Positions 28,968-37,322 of a stretch of DNA of 64,000 nucleotides are shown piece by piece; the stretch's first letter is position 1; the number at the start of each line of letters is the position of its first letter. The stretch comes from an uncultured bacterium. Lineage in GTDB: Bacteria > Actinomycetota > Actinomycetes > S36-B12 > CAIKAW01. Location of the stretch: the NCBI GenBank assembly GCA_903825575.1, contig CAIKAW010000046.1, forward strand, positions 30,277 to 94,276, read 5' to 3'. The position numbers and the translations under genes were made by a program. Below the pieces are notes generated by a model. That model was given only the letters and a program-made list of their open reading frames with translations, ran no database searches and had not been told where the DNA came from.

Positions 28968-29102
28968 ATGTTCGCAATGTTCGACGCAGCTCAGGCGGTC
29001 ACGCCGGGCTTCGACGCGCGTGCGACCAAGTCCACCAAGTCGAACAAGCGCTACGCCCACACCCCGAAGCTTTGGGGTCCACGGGAGGATGCTTCGGTGT
29101 AA
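28968..29102 (+). CDS. 44-aa leader peptide ORF upstream of whiB7 (not in ORF track)
   Basis: SD GGAGG 28958-28962, ATG 28968, TAA 29100-29102: MFAMFDAAQAVTPGFDARATKSTKSNKRYAHTPKLWGPREDASV. Confidence 0.85.
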   Translation: MFAMFDAAQAVTPGFDARATKSTKSNKRYAHTPKLWGPREDASV

Positions 29103-29122
29103 CTCATCGAATGGCAGCCACC

Positions 29123-29164
29123 AGCCGCGGACCCCTTAAGGGATCCGCGGCTTTGTTGTTTTCC
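29123..29164 (+). terminator. Intrinsic terminator/attenuator in whiB7 5' leader
   Basis: AGCCGCGGACCCC-TTAA-GGGATCCGCGGCT (13-bp stem, one C.A mismatch) followed by TTGTTGTTTT, located 30 nt before the whiB7 SD. Confidence 0.88.
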
Positions 29165-29193
29165 AGTAGTTATCGAACTAAGGAGGGAATCTT

Positions 29194-29532
29194 GTGAGCG
29201 TCCTACTGATAGCCGAAGAGCTCACCTTGCCCTGCCATACCGCCGACCCTGAGTTGTGGTTTGCGGAGGCGCCGGCCCGACTAGACCAGGCGCGAGAACT
29301 GTGTGGGCGCTGCCCGCTTTCAGCGCAGTGCTTAGCCGAGGCGATCGAGCGGCGAGAGCCGTGGGGCGTTTGGGGCGGGGAGTTGTTCGACCGCGGTCAG
29401 GTGGTCGCTCAGCGTCGGGCGCCTGGGCGTCCTCGTAAGGATGCCGACGTTCTGGAGCAGATTGCGGCGGCGGCACTGGCGGAACGCTTAGCTGATTCGG
29501 GGTTGCTTAGCAGGCCTGGTGCAGCTGCCTAA
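29194..29532 (+). CDS. whiB7: WhiB-family Fe-S transcription factor, WhiB7/WblC type
   Basis: GTG start with AGGAGGG SD; four Cys (PC..., ELCGRCPLSAQC), GVWGG turn and C-terminal AT-hook APGRPRK; position after uvrD2. Confidence 0.92.
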   Translation: MSVLLIAEELTLPCHTADPELWFAEAPARLDQARELCGRCPLSAQCLAEAIERREPWGVWGGELFDRGQVVAQRRAPGRPRKDADVLEQIAAAALAERLADSGLLSRPGAAA

Positions 29533-29653
29533 GTCGGCTTTACCTGCCGCGTGGCGCCGGGCGAAGGCGGGGGGCCGGGGTTAGCGTGATCTTGGGCAAC
29601 GGCGCCCACGCCTACCCGTCCCTCTGGGGCTGGGGCGAACGGTAGGAGGCAGC

Positions 29654-29827
29654 GTGCTCTTGACCTGCGATTTTTGCTCCGCCACGGTCGATCCGACGAC
29701 CGATCCTGCGTCTGCACTTACTTGGTCAAGTTCACTTGAACGCGGGGTCGCACATCACATGTGCGTGCCGTGTACGCGAGCGCAGGTTCGCGACATCGAA
29801 GCCAAATTTGCCCTCAACGCCCGATAA
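29654..29827 (+). CDS. 57-aa small Cys-rich (CxxC...CxxC) protein, not in ORF track
   Basis: SD AGGAGG 5 nt upstream of GTG 29654; translation MLLTCDFCSATVDPTTDPASALTWSSSLERGVAHHMCVPCTRAQVRDIEAKFALNAR. Confidence 0.72.
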   Translation: MLLTCDFCSATVDPTTDPASALTWSSSLERGVAHHMCVPCTRAQVRDIEAKFALNAR

Positions 29828-29831
29828 GGAC

Positions 29832-30263
29832 TCAGCCGGCGAGTATCACTCCGCTGACAGTCGCTCCGAGCGCCCCGATTAGTCCTACCCCGCCCCAAAT
29901 TCCACGGACCATTGGTGTCTTGGACTTGATGTGAAGGTACGCACCAACACCGGACATGGCAACAAAGAACAGTTTGATCGCCCGCGCAATTCGATAGTTC
30001 GTCGCGCCCGTGTTGTCCATCACTAATTCGTTCCAGACTCCGGTGACGAGGAGCACTCCGAAGGCAGGCCACGCAATCTTGTTGTAGGCCCTCGCTGCGG
30101 CCTTTGGCAGATCACCGCCGACTGCACGCAGGACCGGTAAGAGGCCAAGCAGCACCAACTGACCTCCGACCCAGATGGTCGCAGCCAGAATGTGCAGCGT
30201 CAGGCGGATCGTGTCGATCGGACCGGTCAACTGCGCCGTGGCGCTTAGCAGAAGTTCAGACAT
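29832..30263 (-). CDS. Small multi-TM membrane protein (CopD-like)
   Basis: LTLHILAATIWVGGQLVLLGLLPVL, IARAIKLFFVAMSGVGAYLHI; ATG at 30263 preferred over 30287. Confidence 0.65.
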   Translation of the reverse strand: MSELLLSATAQLTGPIDTIRLTLHILAATIWVGGQLVLLGLLPVLRAVGGDLPKAAARAYNKIAWPAFGVLLVTGVWNELVMDNTGATNYRIARAIKLFFVAMSGVGAYLHIKSKTPMVRGIWGGVGLIGALGATVSGVILAG

Positions 30264-30287
30264 GTGCCCATCTTCACCTACGCCCAC

Positions 30288-31598
30288 CTACGCGGCGAAT
30301 CCGGGAACCCATCGCTCGAGTTCGGCGCGCACGGGCACCTGAGCACCAAGCTGACACAACACCCCGATGCCGCCGAGCCAGACTCGATGGATAAGCAAGT
30401 AGGACGGCGGGAGGTTGATCTTCAAGCCAATAGCAAAGTCAGGGTTGCGCGGATCGTTGAGTCGAGCGAATTGCCCGCGAAGCCATTCGCGCGAATAAGT
30501 GAATGACGGATGCTTGGCGGGCTCGACAAAAGGATCCAAGTAGTCGAGCAGGGCTTGCGCATCTACCTGAATGTGGGGTTTTACGAAGCCCTCGGCCCGC
30601 AACCCGTCGAGTACGGTCGCCGCGTTTCCGCTCATTGCGATTCGCAGTAGTGCGCCGATTGAGTCGGGTAGTCCGCCTGGAAGGTGAGCAACTGCACCAA
30701 AATCGAGGATGCCCAGTCGGCCGTCGGGGAGTAACCGGTAATTCCCTGGATGCGGATCCGCGTGAAGCAGGCCGACGCGACTGGGTGAGCAAAGAAGGAA
30801 CCGTTCGTAACGCAATCCGACTAGATCGCGCTCCGCTTGATCCCCCGAGACGATCGTGCGCGACATTGAGACGCCTTCGAGCCACTCGGTTACCAGCACC
30901 ATTGGGGCGGCAGCCAGCACGTGGGGCACGACGAAATCCGGGTCGTCTTCGAATGCGGCTGCAAATGCGCGCTGCGACTTCGATTCGAGCAGGTAGTCCA
31001 GTTCTTCGGCGACGCGCAACTTCAACTCATCCAGCAGTGGCTTGACGTCCATCCCGGGCAGTAGCGAGCCCATCATTCGACCGAGGCGCGCGACTTGGTT
31101 GAAGTCCGAGATCAGAGCCGCACCAGCACCCGGGTACTGGACCTTGACGGCTACTTCGCGGCCGTCACGCCAGATTGCTCTGTGAACCTGTCCGATCGAA
31201 GCGGCGGCTGCAGGGGTCTCGGAGAACTCCCGGAAAAGTTCGCGCCAGTCATCGCCAAGGGCTTCGGCCAGCACTCGGTGCACCGTTTTGACGGGCATCG
31301 GTGGCGCTGCGTCCTGCAATTTGGTCAATGTGGTCCGGTACGGCCCGCTGAGTTCTTCCGGCAACGCTGCTTCGAAGATGCTCATGGCCTGCCCGAACTT
31401 CATGGCGCCACCCTTGAGTTCTCCAAGGACTTTGAACAACTGGTCGGCCGTGCGGGCCTGGATCTCAGCGGCAACCGCTTCCGCGGAGGCCCCGCCCACG
31501 CGTTTTCCGAACCCGTAAGCCGTGCGGCCGGCGTAGCCAATAGGAAGCGCCGCCAACTTGGCGCTGCGGGTTATGGCCTTGCGGGGGAGGTCCGACAC
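30288..31598 (-). CDS. ABC1/UbiB-family atypical kinase (AarF-like)
   Basis: ELKGGAMKFGQAMSIFEAALPEEL, AAASIGQVHRA, GLLHADPHPGNYRLLPDGRLGILDFGAV. Track start 31724 overlaps next gene; GTG 31598 preferred. Confidence 0.92.
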   Translation of the reverse strand: MSDLPRKAITRSAKLAALPIGYAGRTAYGFGKRVGGASAEAVAAEIQARTADQLFKVLGELKGGAMKFGQAMSIFEAALPEELSGPYRTTLTKLQDAAPPMPVKTVHRVLAEALGDDWRELFREFSETPAAAASIGQVHRAIWRDGREVAVKVQYPGAGAALISDFNQVARLGRMMGSLLPGMDVKPLLDELKLRVAEELDYLLESKSQRAFAAAFEDDPDFVVPHVLAAAPMVLVTEWLEGVSMSRTIVSGDQAERDLVGLRYERFLLCSPSRVGLLHADPHPGNYRLLPDGRLGILDFGAVAHLPGGLPDSIGALLRIAMSGNAATVLDGLRAEGFVKPHIQVDAQALLDYLDPFVEPAKHPSFTYSREWLRGQFARLNDPRNPDFAIGLKINLPPSYLLIHRVWLGGIGVLCQLGAQVPVRAELERWVPGFAA

Positions 31599-31608
31599 GC
31601 TCCCATTC

Positions 31609-32649
31609 TCACCCCGGCCAGGTGCAACCGCAGATCGGATGGGGTAACCACGTGCGTGTGCTGAACTCTTGGGTGAGCATCTCGTATTCAAGGCAGGTCC
31701 CGGCACCTGGGAAACCGGCGCCATCGGAGCGGTCGTGTTCGATTACGCCAAGGACCCGGCGGGCGGCCAGCGCCCCGGCCAAAGTCGCTAGAACCGTGTC
31801 GACTGGTCCTTCGTCGGTGCGGTGGGTGAGTTGGGCGCTTTGCCGCGACCAGGTTGGATCTCGGTCCCGGCGGCTCAGGTAGATGCACCGCAGACAGGCA
31901 GTGACCCCAGGCACTACAAGTGGCCCGACTGCGATGCGGTGGCCAACGGCGTGCACCAGCAGGTGTGGCACATCGGCTGCGACGAGGGCTTCGGTGTCTT
32001 GGGCTTGTTGGTGTTGTCGATCGGCCAGAACTACGACGTGGGGCGGGTGAGCCGACACTCGGCTGCTGATTTCCTGCACAACTGTGCTCGGGCTGCAGCG
32101 TTCGACGACCGCGCGCATGGTGGCAGTTGCGCCGAGTCCGGCGGTGAAGGGCGAGATCTCAGCGCAGGTTGGTTGGCTCGAGACTGTGAGCCGACCGATG
32201 CCAGCAGCGGCCAATAGACCGATGGTGGCGGCTGCGACGCGGCCGGTTCCCCTGACCTCGACCACGGCTTGGCGGCGGGCGCTCATGTTGATTGCGCCGG
32301 CCCCCGGAGTTCCGAGGGCCAAGCCGGCAGCAGCAATGTCCGGGGCAAGTCGAGTGCGTTCGTCGGGGGTGGCTCGCCCGAGTTCGGGGACATTAACGCC
32401 GGCATCCTCGAGGGCGCCGACTTGCTGTAGCAACGTCAGTAGTTGCTCGCCGCGACCCGGGCTGAGCCCTTGGTTTGCACCGGCAGCCACCGCGTCACCG
32501 CGGGTGCGCGAACCGTCGAGGGATAGCAGCCAGGATTGTTCGGTCAAGGTGCATGGGATTGCTGCCGCCCGGGTCGGATCCGTACCGAATTGCAGTAAGT
32601 CATCGGTACGCCACAGCACAGGGACGCCGGTTCGCAGTTTCGGGCGCAT
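31609..32649 (-). CDS. ThiF/E1-like protein (TOMM cyclodehydratase partner/Rv3196-like)
   Basis: Rossmann-like VVEVRGTGRVAAATIGLLAAAGIGRLTV, Zn-type ACLRCIYLSRRDRDPTW ... HPICGC. Confidence 0.65.
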   Translation of the reverse strand: MRPKLRTGVPVLWRTDDLLQFGTDPTRAAAIPCTLTEQSWLLSLDGSRTRGDAVAAGANQGLSPGRGEQLLTLLQQVGALEDAGVNVPELGRATPDERTRLAPDIAAAGLALGTPGAGAINMSARRQAVVEVRGTGRVAAATIGLLAAAGIGRLTVSSQPTCAEISPFTAGLGATATMRAVVERCSPSTVVQEISSRVSAHPPHVVVLADRQHQQAQDTEALVAADVPHLLVHAVGHRIAVGPLVVPGVTACLRCIYLSRRDRDPTWSRQSAQLTHRTDEGPVDTVLATLAGALAARRVLGVIEHDRSDGAGFPGAGTCLEYEMLTQEFSTRTWLPHPICGCTWPG

Positions 32650-32725
32650 CCCCGGAGGGTGGCAGGTTCTTGGTTACCGCCGCGGCGGTCCTACACAGGC
32701 CGACCCCTGCCTACCCCCAAAACGC

Positions 32726-32766
32726 GTTCGACCCCGGTCCGACGTGAGTCGGAACCGGGGTCGAAC
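32726..32766 (-). terminator. Strong inverted repeat / intrinsic terminator for the minus-strand small gene
   Basis: GTTCGACCCCGGT...ACCGGGGTCGAAC 13 bp perfect plus 4 bp after a bulged A; minus-strand exit GCGTTTTGG. Confidence 0.8.
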
Positions 32767-32776
32767 AAGCGACTGG

Positions 32777-32941
32777 TTAGGCCTTCTTGCCGAGAATGCG
32801 TACAACCGTCGTGCTGCACACGGGGCAGGTGCCCCGGGCCATACGACGGCCATTCTTCTCGACTACCTCGCCGGTGAACGCCCGCTTCTCCTTGCACTTA
32901 ACGCAGTACGCCTCGCCGGTGTAGCTCTCGTTGTCGGCCAT
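32777..32941 (-). CDS. 54-aa zinc-ribbon protein (DUF5679-like), not in ORF track
   Basis: MADNESYTGEAYCVKCKEKRAFTGEVVEKNGRRMARGTCPVCSTTVVRILGKKA with two CxxC knuckles. Confidence 0.88.
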   Translation of the reverse strand: MADNESYTGEAYCVKCKEKRAFTGEVVEKNGRRMARGTCPVCSTTVVRILGKKA

Positions 32942-33433
32942 TGTGGTCCCTCCCGGTGCCCTCGATCACGTGGATCGCTCGTGGCCACTGTGTGGCCTGA
33001 ACGTTGGTCACCATATGGGCAATTGCGCAAAGAACGGCGCCGCCACGCTGAAACGCGCCCGAATTGTCGGGATTACCCCGATATTGAGCGAAGCCCCCAG
33101 GTCTCGTTCCCGACGCTCGCCTTCCCCTTGCGAACGCGGGCCCGTTCTCCCGGGGGCCTCGTCGGGGAGAAACGTAGAAGGCTGGCCCGTCGCCGTCAAC
33201 GGGGGTAAGCGCGCACTTGTTGATAAATCTGGGGACAACTTGTGGGCGAGAGCGGGATTAGCTGTGCACGGGTGGTGGGTAACGCTGGGGGTAAGTACCC
33301 GGACCAGCAGGGCAACCGCCCCGGCACCTGCGGCAACCACGTACACAGGTTGTGGACACAAAGAAAGTCGCCAAACGGTAACGCCCCGGTGAACTTTCGG
33401 TGGCCTGCGCCTGGCGTTAGCGTTCGGTATGTG

Positions 33434-34042
33434 ATGACGGTCAGTGCGATCTCAGGTCTGCCACCGGACGTGGAAGTGCGCCGTAGCACCCGGCGCCGCC
33501 GCACGGTCAGCGCCTACCGTGACGGCGGCCGCACCGTTGTTGTGGTTCCCGCTCGCATGAGCGAGCGTGACATCCGTGCGTATGTCACCGATCTGCTTGC
33601 GCAACTGAGCGCTCGTGAGCAGCGGGCGCATCGAACCGACGATGAATTGCACGGACGAGCGCTTCAGTTGCTGACGGCATATTTGCCTGGGGGTGCCGAA
33701 CCGTTGTCCGTGCGTTGGGTTAGCAACCAGCACGAACGCTGGGGCTCGTGCACCACCACCGATCGCTCAATCCGGCTTTCCGATCGACTGCAAGGGATGC
33801 CGGACTATGTCGTTGACTATGTGCTGTTACACGAAATTGCACATTTGCAGGTAGCTGGACATGGCGCCGACTTTGAGGCGTTGCTTAGCGGCTATGCGGA
33901 TGTCGGGCGGGCCCGGGCTTTCCTTGACGGTGTTACCTTCACCCGGCGCAGCCCTTCGGCAGCCCCTGAGACTCCTGTGGCACGTCGCCAAGCGGTGGCA
34001 CGGCAGAAGCGGCCAGACACTGACGCACCGGGCCTGTTCTAA
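33434..34042 (+). CDS. YgjP/SprT-like M48-type metal-dependent hydrolase
   Basis: SVRWVSNQHERWGSCTTTDRSIRLSDRLQGMPDYVVDYVLLHEIAHLQVAGHG (HEIAH). Track start 33242 is in the intergenic region; GTG 33431/ATG 33434 preferred. Confidence 0.85.
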   Translation: MTVSAISGLPPDVEVRRSTRRRRTVSAYRDGGRTVVVVPARMSERDIRAYVTDLLAQLSAREQRAHRTDDELHGRALQLLTAYLPGGAEPLSVRWVSNQHERWGSCTTTDRSIRLSDRLQGMPDYVVDYVLLHEIAHLQVAGHGADFEALLSGYADVGRARAFLDGVTFTRRSPSAAPETPVARRQAVARQKRPDTDAPGLF

Positions 34043-34581
34043 CGCCCGCCAGCAATCTGCCGCGAAACCTCAATCAAGCGCCGCAGGCTGGCGTCAGTGA
34101 TTTCTGGTGCAGCTGCAGGAAACCATCGGACGTCGTGACTTTCCTCGCTCGTTGTCGGTACCTGCGAACTCGAGGCCAGCGCTAAGAAGCGCACGTCCAA
34201 ATGCGTTGGAGCACAACTGAAGTTTGGTCCTAGTTCGTGCTCATCCAGATCAACTGGATCGTTTAGTACCTTGAGGTCCTGCAGCCCGCTTTCCTCAACT
34301 GCCTCACGTTGCGCGACATAGGCCAGCGTCGGATCATTCGCATCGCAGTGCCCACCGAACTGCAGCCAACGCCCGGACTTTCGGTGGTGGGTAAGCAGCA
34401 CCTGATCAGTAGCTGGATCGAATACAAGGGCGGACCCAGTCAAGTGTCCGGCAACGCATTCGCGGAACATCGCATTCTCGTTCAGCGCCAGAAACTGCAG
34501 GTACCGCTCCCGAAGTTGCAGCTGCTGCAGGCTATTGCCCTGGTATGCAGCAATTACCTCAAGCGCGTTACTGCGAAGCAT
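34039..34581 (-). CDS. Nudix hydrolase
   Basis: FGGHCDANDPTLAYVAQREAVEESGLQDL. Track start 35085 reads antiphase through the neighbouring gene; ATG 34581 overlaps the upstream stop. Confidence 0.85.
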   Translation of the reverse strand: MLRSNALEVIAAYQGNSLQQLQLRERYLQFLALNENAMFRECVAGHLTGSALVFDPATDQVLLTHHRKSGRWLQFGGHCDANDPTLAYVAQREAVEESGLQDLKVLNDPVDLDEHELGPNFSCAPTHLDVRFLALASSSQVPTTSEESHDVRWFPAAAPEITDASLRRLIEVSRQIAGGR

Positions 34582-35836
34582 CGTCCGCGTTCGGAAAGTC
34601 GTCCGTCGTTCGGGCCAAAACAAAACTTGCGATGTCATCAAGGTCAGAATCATCCGGGAGCAGATCGGGGTGATCCCACTGCGCATCGCGCCACTGCATT
34701 CCCTTTGCGTCCCCGAGGGCATCCCAGAGCGAAGCCGCATCGCGAAGTCGACGAGGACGCAGCTCCAGCCCGACCAAATTGGCGAAGGTCTTTTCGGCCG
34801 GTCCGCCGATGGCTCGGCGCCGGCGCAGAGTTTCGCGCAACTTAGCCGCGTTCGGCAACCGGTTGCTGATCGCTTCAGCCACGACAACGTCGACCCAACC
34901 TTCGACCAGCGCCAGCAACGTTTCCAACCGCGCCAGTGAGGCCTGTTGTTCGGGCGTATCGACCGGCTCGAAGACCCCAGAAGCAAGGGCATCTTGGATT
35001 GCTTCCGGTCGCGTTGGATCAAGCTCGCGCATCGCCTCTTCCATGCGTGCCGAGTCGACTCGAACTCCGCGCGCGTAAGACTCAACAGCGCCTTCGAGTC
35101 GGCCCCGCAACCAACCGACGTGCGTGAACAGACGCTGGTGTGCTGCTTCGCGCAACGCCAAGAACAGGCGCACTTCGTCGGCTGGGATCTCTAGTCCAGC
35201 ACCAAATTCGCTGACGTTCCCTGGCAGCAGTGCCGCCCGTCCATCTCTCGTCAACGGGATGCCGACATCGGTACTCGACACCACCTGTCCGGCCAACTCC
35301 GCCAGCCCTTGGCCCACTTGAGTACTGAACATGACAGCACCGAGTTGGCGTGCCATTCCCAGCATCGGGCCTGCCATGGCCATGAGTTCTGGCGGCAGGC
35401 CTGATAGTTCGCTGGGATCAGTGCCGGCCGCCGGGAGCAGTTGACTCATCGCTTCCTGCATTTGTACAGCGACCGGTTCGATGATTCGTTGCCATTCTCC
35501 CAAGGTGTTCTCGAGCCATTCGGAGCGACTCCAGGCATTCGCCGCCAGCACGGCCGAAGGGAAAGCGGTCGCCGGGTCAAGCCAAACGTCGGCTAAGCGA
35601 ACTGCGTCGGTGATCGCGGCGCGTTCCACGTCGAGGACACTCGGATCTCCCGCTTCGGCCAAGGTCTTGCGCGCAACATCGCGCACTAGGTCCCAATTCA
35701 CCGGCCCGGCAGACTCCCCGCCGCTGGTTGAAAGCATCCGCCCGAGTTCCTGCAGTGCGTCTCCGATCTGCGACATGTCGAATCCGCCGGGTTCGCCGGG
35801 TTGGCCGGGGGTAAAGCCAAAGGGCAAATCGTTCAT
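34568..35836 (-). CDS. Zinc-dependent metalloprotease (DUF2342/zincin_2 family, Rv3195-like)
   Basis: FLALREAAHQRLFTHVGWLRGRLEGAVESYARG; ARQLGAVMFSTQVGQGLAELAGQV; ATG 35836 preferred over 35974. Confidence 0.85.
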   Translation of the reverse strand: MNDLPFGFTPGQPGEPGGFDMSQIGDALQELGRMLSTSGGESAGPVNWDLVRDVARKTLAEAGDPSVLDVERAAITDAVRLADVWLDPATAFPSAVLAANAWSRSEWLENTLGEWQRIIEPVAVQMQEAMSQLLPAAGTDPSELSGLPPELMAMAGPMLGMARQLGAVMFSTQVGQGLAELAGQVVSSTDVGIPLTRDGRAALLPGNVSEFGAGLEIPADEVRLFLALREAAHQRLFTHVGWLRGRLEGAVESYARGVRVDSARMEEAMRELDPTRPEAIQDALASGVFEPVDTPEQQASLARLETLLALVEGWVDVVVAEAISNRLPNAAKLRETLRRRRAIGGPAEKTFANLVGLELRPRRLRDAASLWDALGDAKGMQWRDAQWDHPDLLPDDSDLDDIASFVLARTTDDFPNADDASQ

Positions 35837-35951
35837 GTCGAAACTCCGATCGAAGACTTCTGGGGCACACTTGCGGCCGTGGACATCTTGGTTAACACCG
35901 TAACCTCGGAATCCATGGTTTGGGTGAGGGGACGCTGGAAGTGATGTTGCT

Positions 35952-37025
35952 ATGAGCAGCACGACCAAGCCCACGCCTGTCGTGATCGTGACTGGGGCCC
36001 TAGGTGGACTGGGTCAAGCAGTGGCCGCAGGTTTGGTGGGGGCAACTGGAATCGGGACCGTCATAGCCCTAGGCGGGCGGCGATCGAGCATCTCGGGCAC
36101 GACGTGGCGGACGGCCGACGTGCTCGATCCTGGGGTGGCGACGAAATTCAGCGACGCCGATGTGGTGGTGCACCTGGACCTCGACCTCGGCATCGACGCC
36201 GAGCCGGTGGCGCGCTCTACGGTAAACGTGCGTGGCGTGGAGACCGTGTTGACCGCGGCCGCAGCGGCTGGAGTTCCACGCGTGGTTCTGGTGACCTCGG
36301 CCATGGTCTATGGGGCGAGCCCTGACAATCCGGTTCCGCTTCCGGAGGACTCCCCGCTGGCAGCGTTGCCGGCCGGAGTCGTTGATGATCTGCTCGAAAT
36401 TGAGCGCCTGGCTGTCGTGGCGCGTCGGGTTCATCCCGGACTTGATGTAGTCGTGTTACGGCCAGCAACCATCGTTGGAATCGCCCAGGACGGAGCCGTG
36501 AGTCGACACTTTGCAGCCCCCCGTCTGGTGGGCGTGCGCGAAGCACAGATGCGTTGGCAGTTCTGCCACGTGACGGACTTGGCCTCGGCTGTTGCCCTGG
36601 CTGCAGTGGGAGCGGTGTCAGGTTCGCTGGCCGTCGCGAGTCTGGGCTCGCTCGACCAGGACCGGGTGAGCGTGCTGTCCGGACTGCGTCGGGTAGACCT
36701 GCCAGCCACGGTGGTGTTTGCCGCCGCAGAACGGCTTCACCGAGCGCACCTAACTCCTGCACCGGCCGCCGACTTGGCCTACTTGTCATACCCCTGGGTC
36801 GTCGATCCGGACGCGCTTTTGGCGGCCGGTTGGAGTCCTACGTTCGACAACGAAGCGTGTTTGGCCGAACTCCTCGCTGAGCTTTCCGGCGGCCTTACCC
36901 TCGCTGGTCGTCGGGTGGGCATTCGCGATGCGACGTTGGCTGGGGCTAGCGCTGCCGGCGCGACCGTCGCGTTGGTCGGTGCTGCAGCCTTCGTCCGGCG
37001 GGCTCGCAAATCACGCGGGCGCTAG
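35952..37025 (+). CDS. NAD-dependent epimerase/dehydratase (extended SDR)
   Basis: VIVTGALGGLGQAVAAGL, GVETVLTAAAAAGVPRVVLVTSAMVYG. Confidence 0.82.
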   Translation: MSSTTKPTPVVIVTGALGGLGQAVAAGLVGATGIGTVIALGGRRSSISGTTWRTADVLDPGVATKFSDADVVVHLDLDLGIDAEPVARSTVNVRGVETVLTAAAAAGVPRVVLVTSAMVYGASPDNPVPLPEDSPLAALPAGVVDDLLEIERLAVVARRVHPGLDVVVLRPATIVGIAQDGAVSRHFAAPRLVGVREAQMRWQFCHVTDLASAVALAAVGAVSGSLAVASLGSLDQDRVSVLSGLRRVDLPATVVFAAAERLHRAHLTPAPAADLAYLSYPWVVDPDALLAAGWSPTFDNEACLAELLAELSGGLTLAGRRVGIRDATLAGASAAGATVALVGAAAFVRRARKSRGR

Positions 37026-37076
37026 GGCCGACCCGAATGGGTCGTACGCTGTGGGCAACTGCGGCGAGGAGCAAGC

Positions 37077-37322
37077 GTGTCGTTTTGGGTTTGGTGGTTG
37101 GTGCCTGCGGTGGCGACTGTCGTGGCGTTGATCATCGTCGGATTTCGAGCCAGGCCCGGCAAGCCCGCCGAGCCCGAATCCGGCATGGCTGAACTCGAGC
37201 GGTTCCGGGAAGCCATGGAACGCCCACTGCCGCGCGAGGGTCGGGCCTTTGCTCGCCCGGACGAGAGCTGGGGCGAGGACACCGGCGAGATTCCGATCGT
37301 GCCGAACAACTGGTCGAAATGA
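37077..37322 (+). CDS. Small single-TM hypothetical protein
   Basis: 81 aa, N-terminal TM FWVWWLVPAVATVVALIIVGF; its stop overlaps the next start (ATGA). Confidence 0.7.
   Translation: MSFWVWWLVPAVATVVALIIVGFRARPGKPAEPESGMAELERFREAMERPLPREGRAFARPDESWGEDTGEIPIVPNNWSK

Noticed and set aside
33230-33359. DnaA-box-like 9-mers (TGGGGACAA 33230, TGTGGACAC 33351) near an AT-richer patch
   Set aside because: One-mismatch matches are expected every few kb by chance; no dnaA/dnaN/gyrB context.
33008-33361. Minus-strand 117-aa ORF in the 490-bp gap between the Zn-ribbon gene and the metallopeptidase
   Set aside because: No SD or family motif; overlaps other spurious ORFs; the gap looks non-coding.
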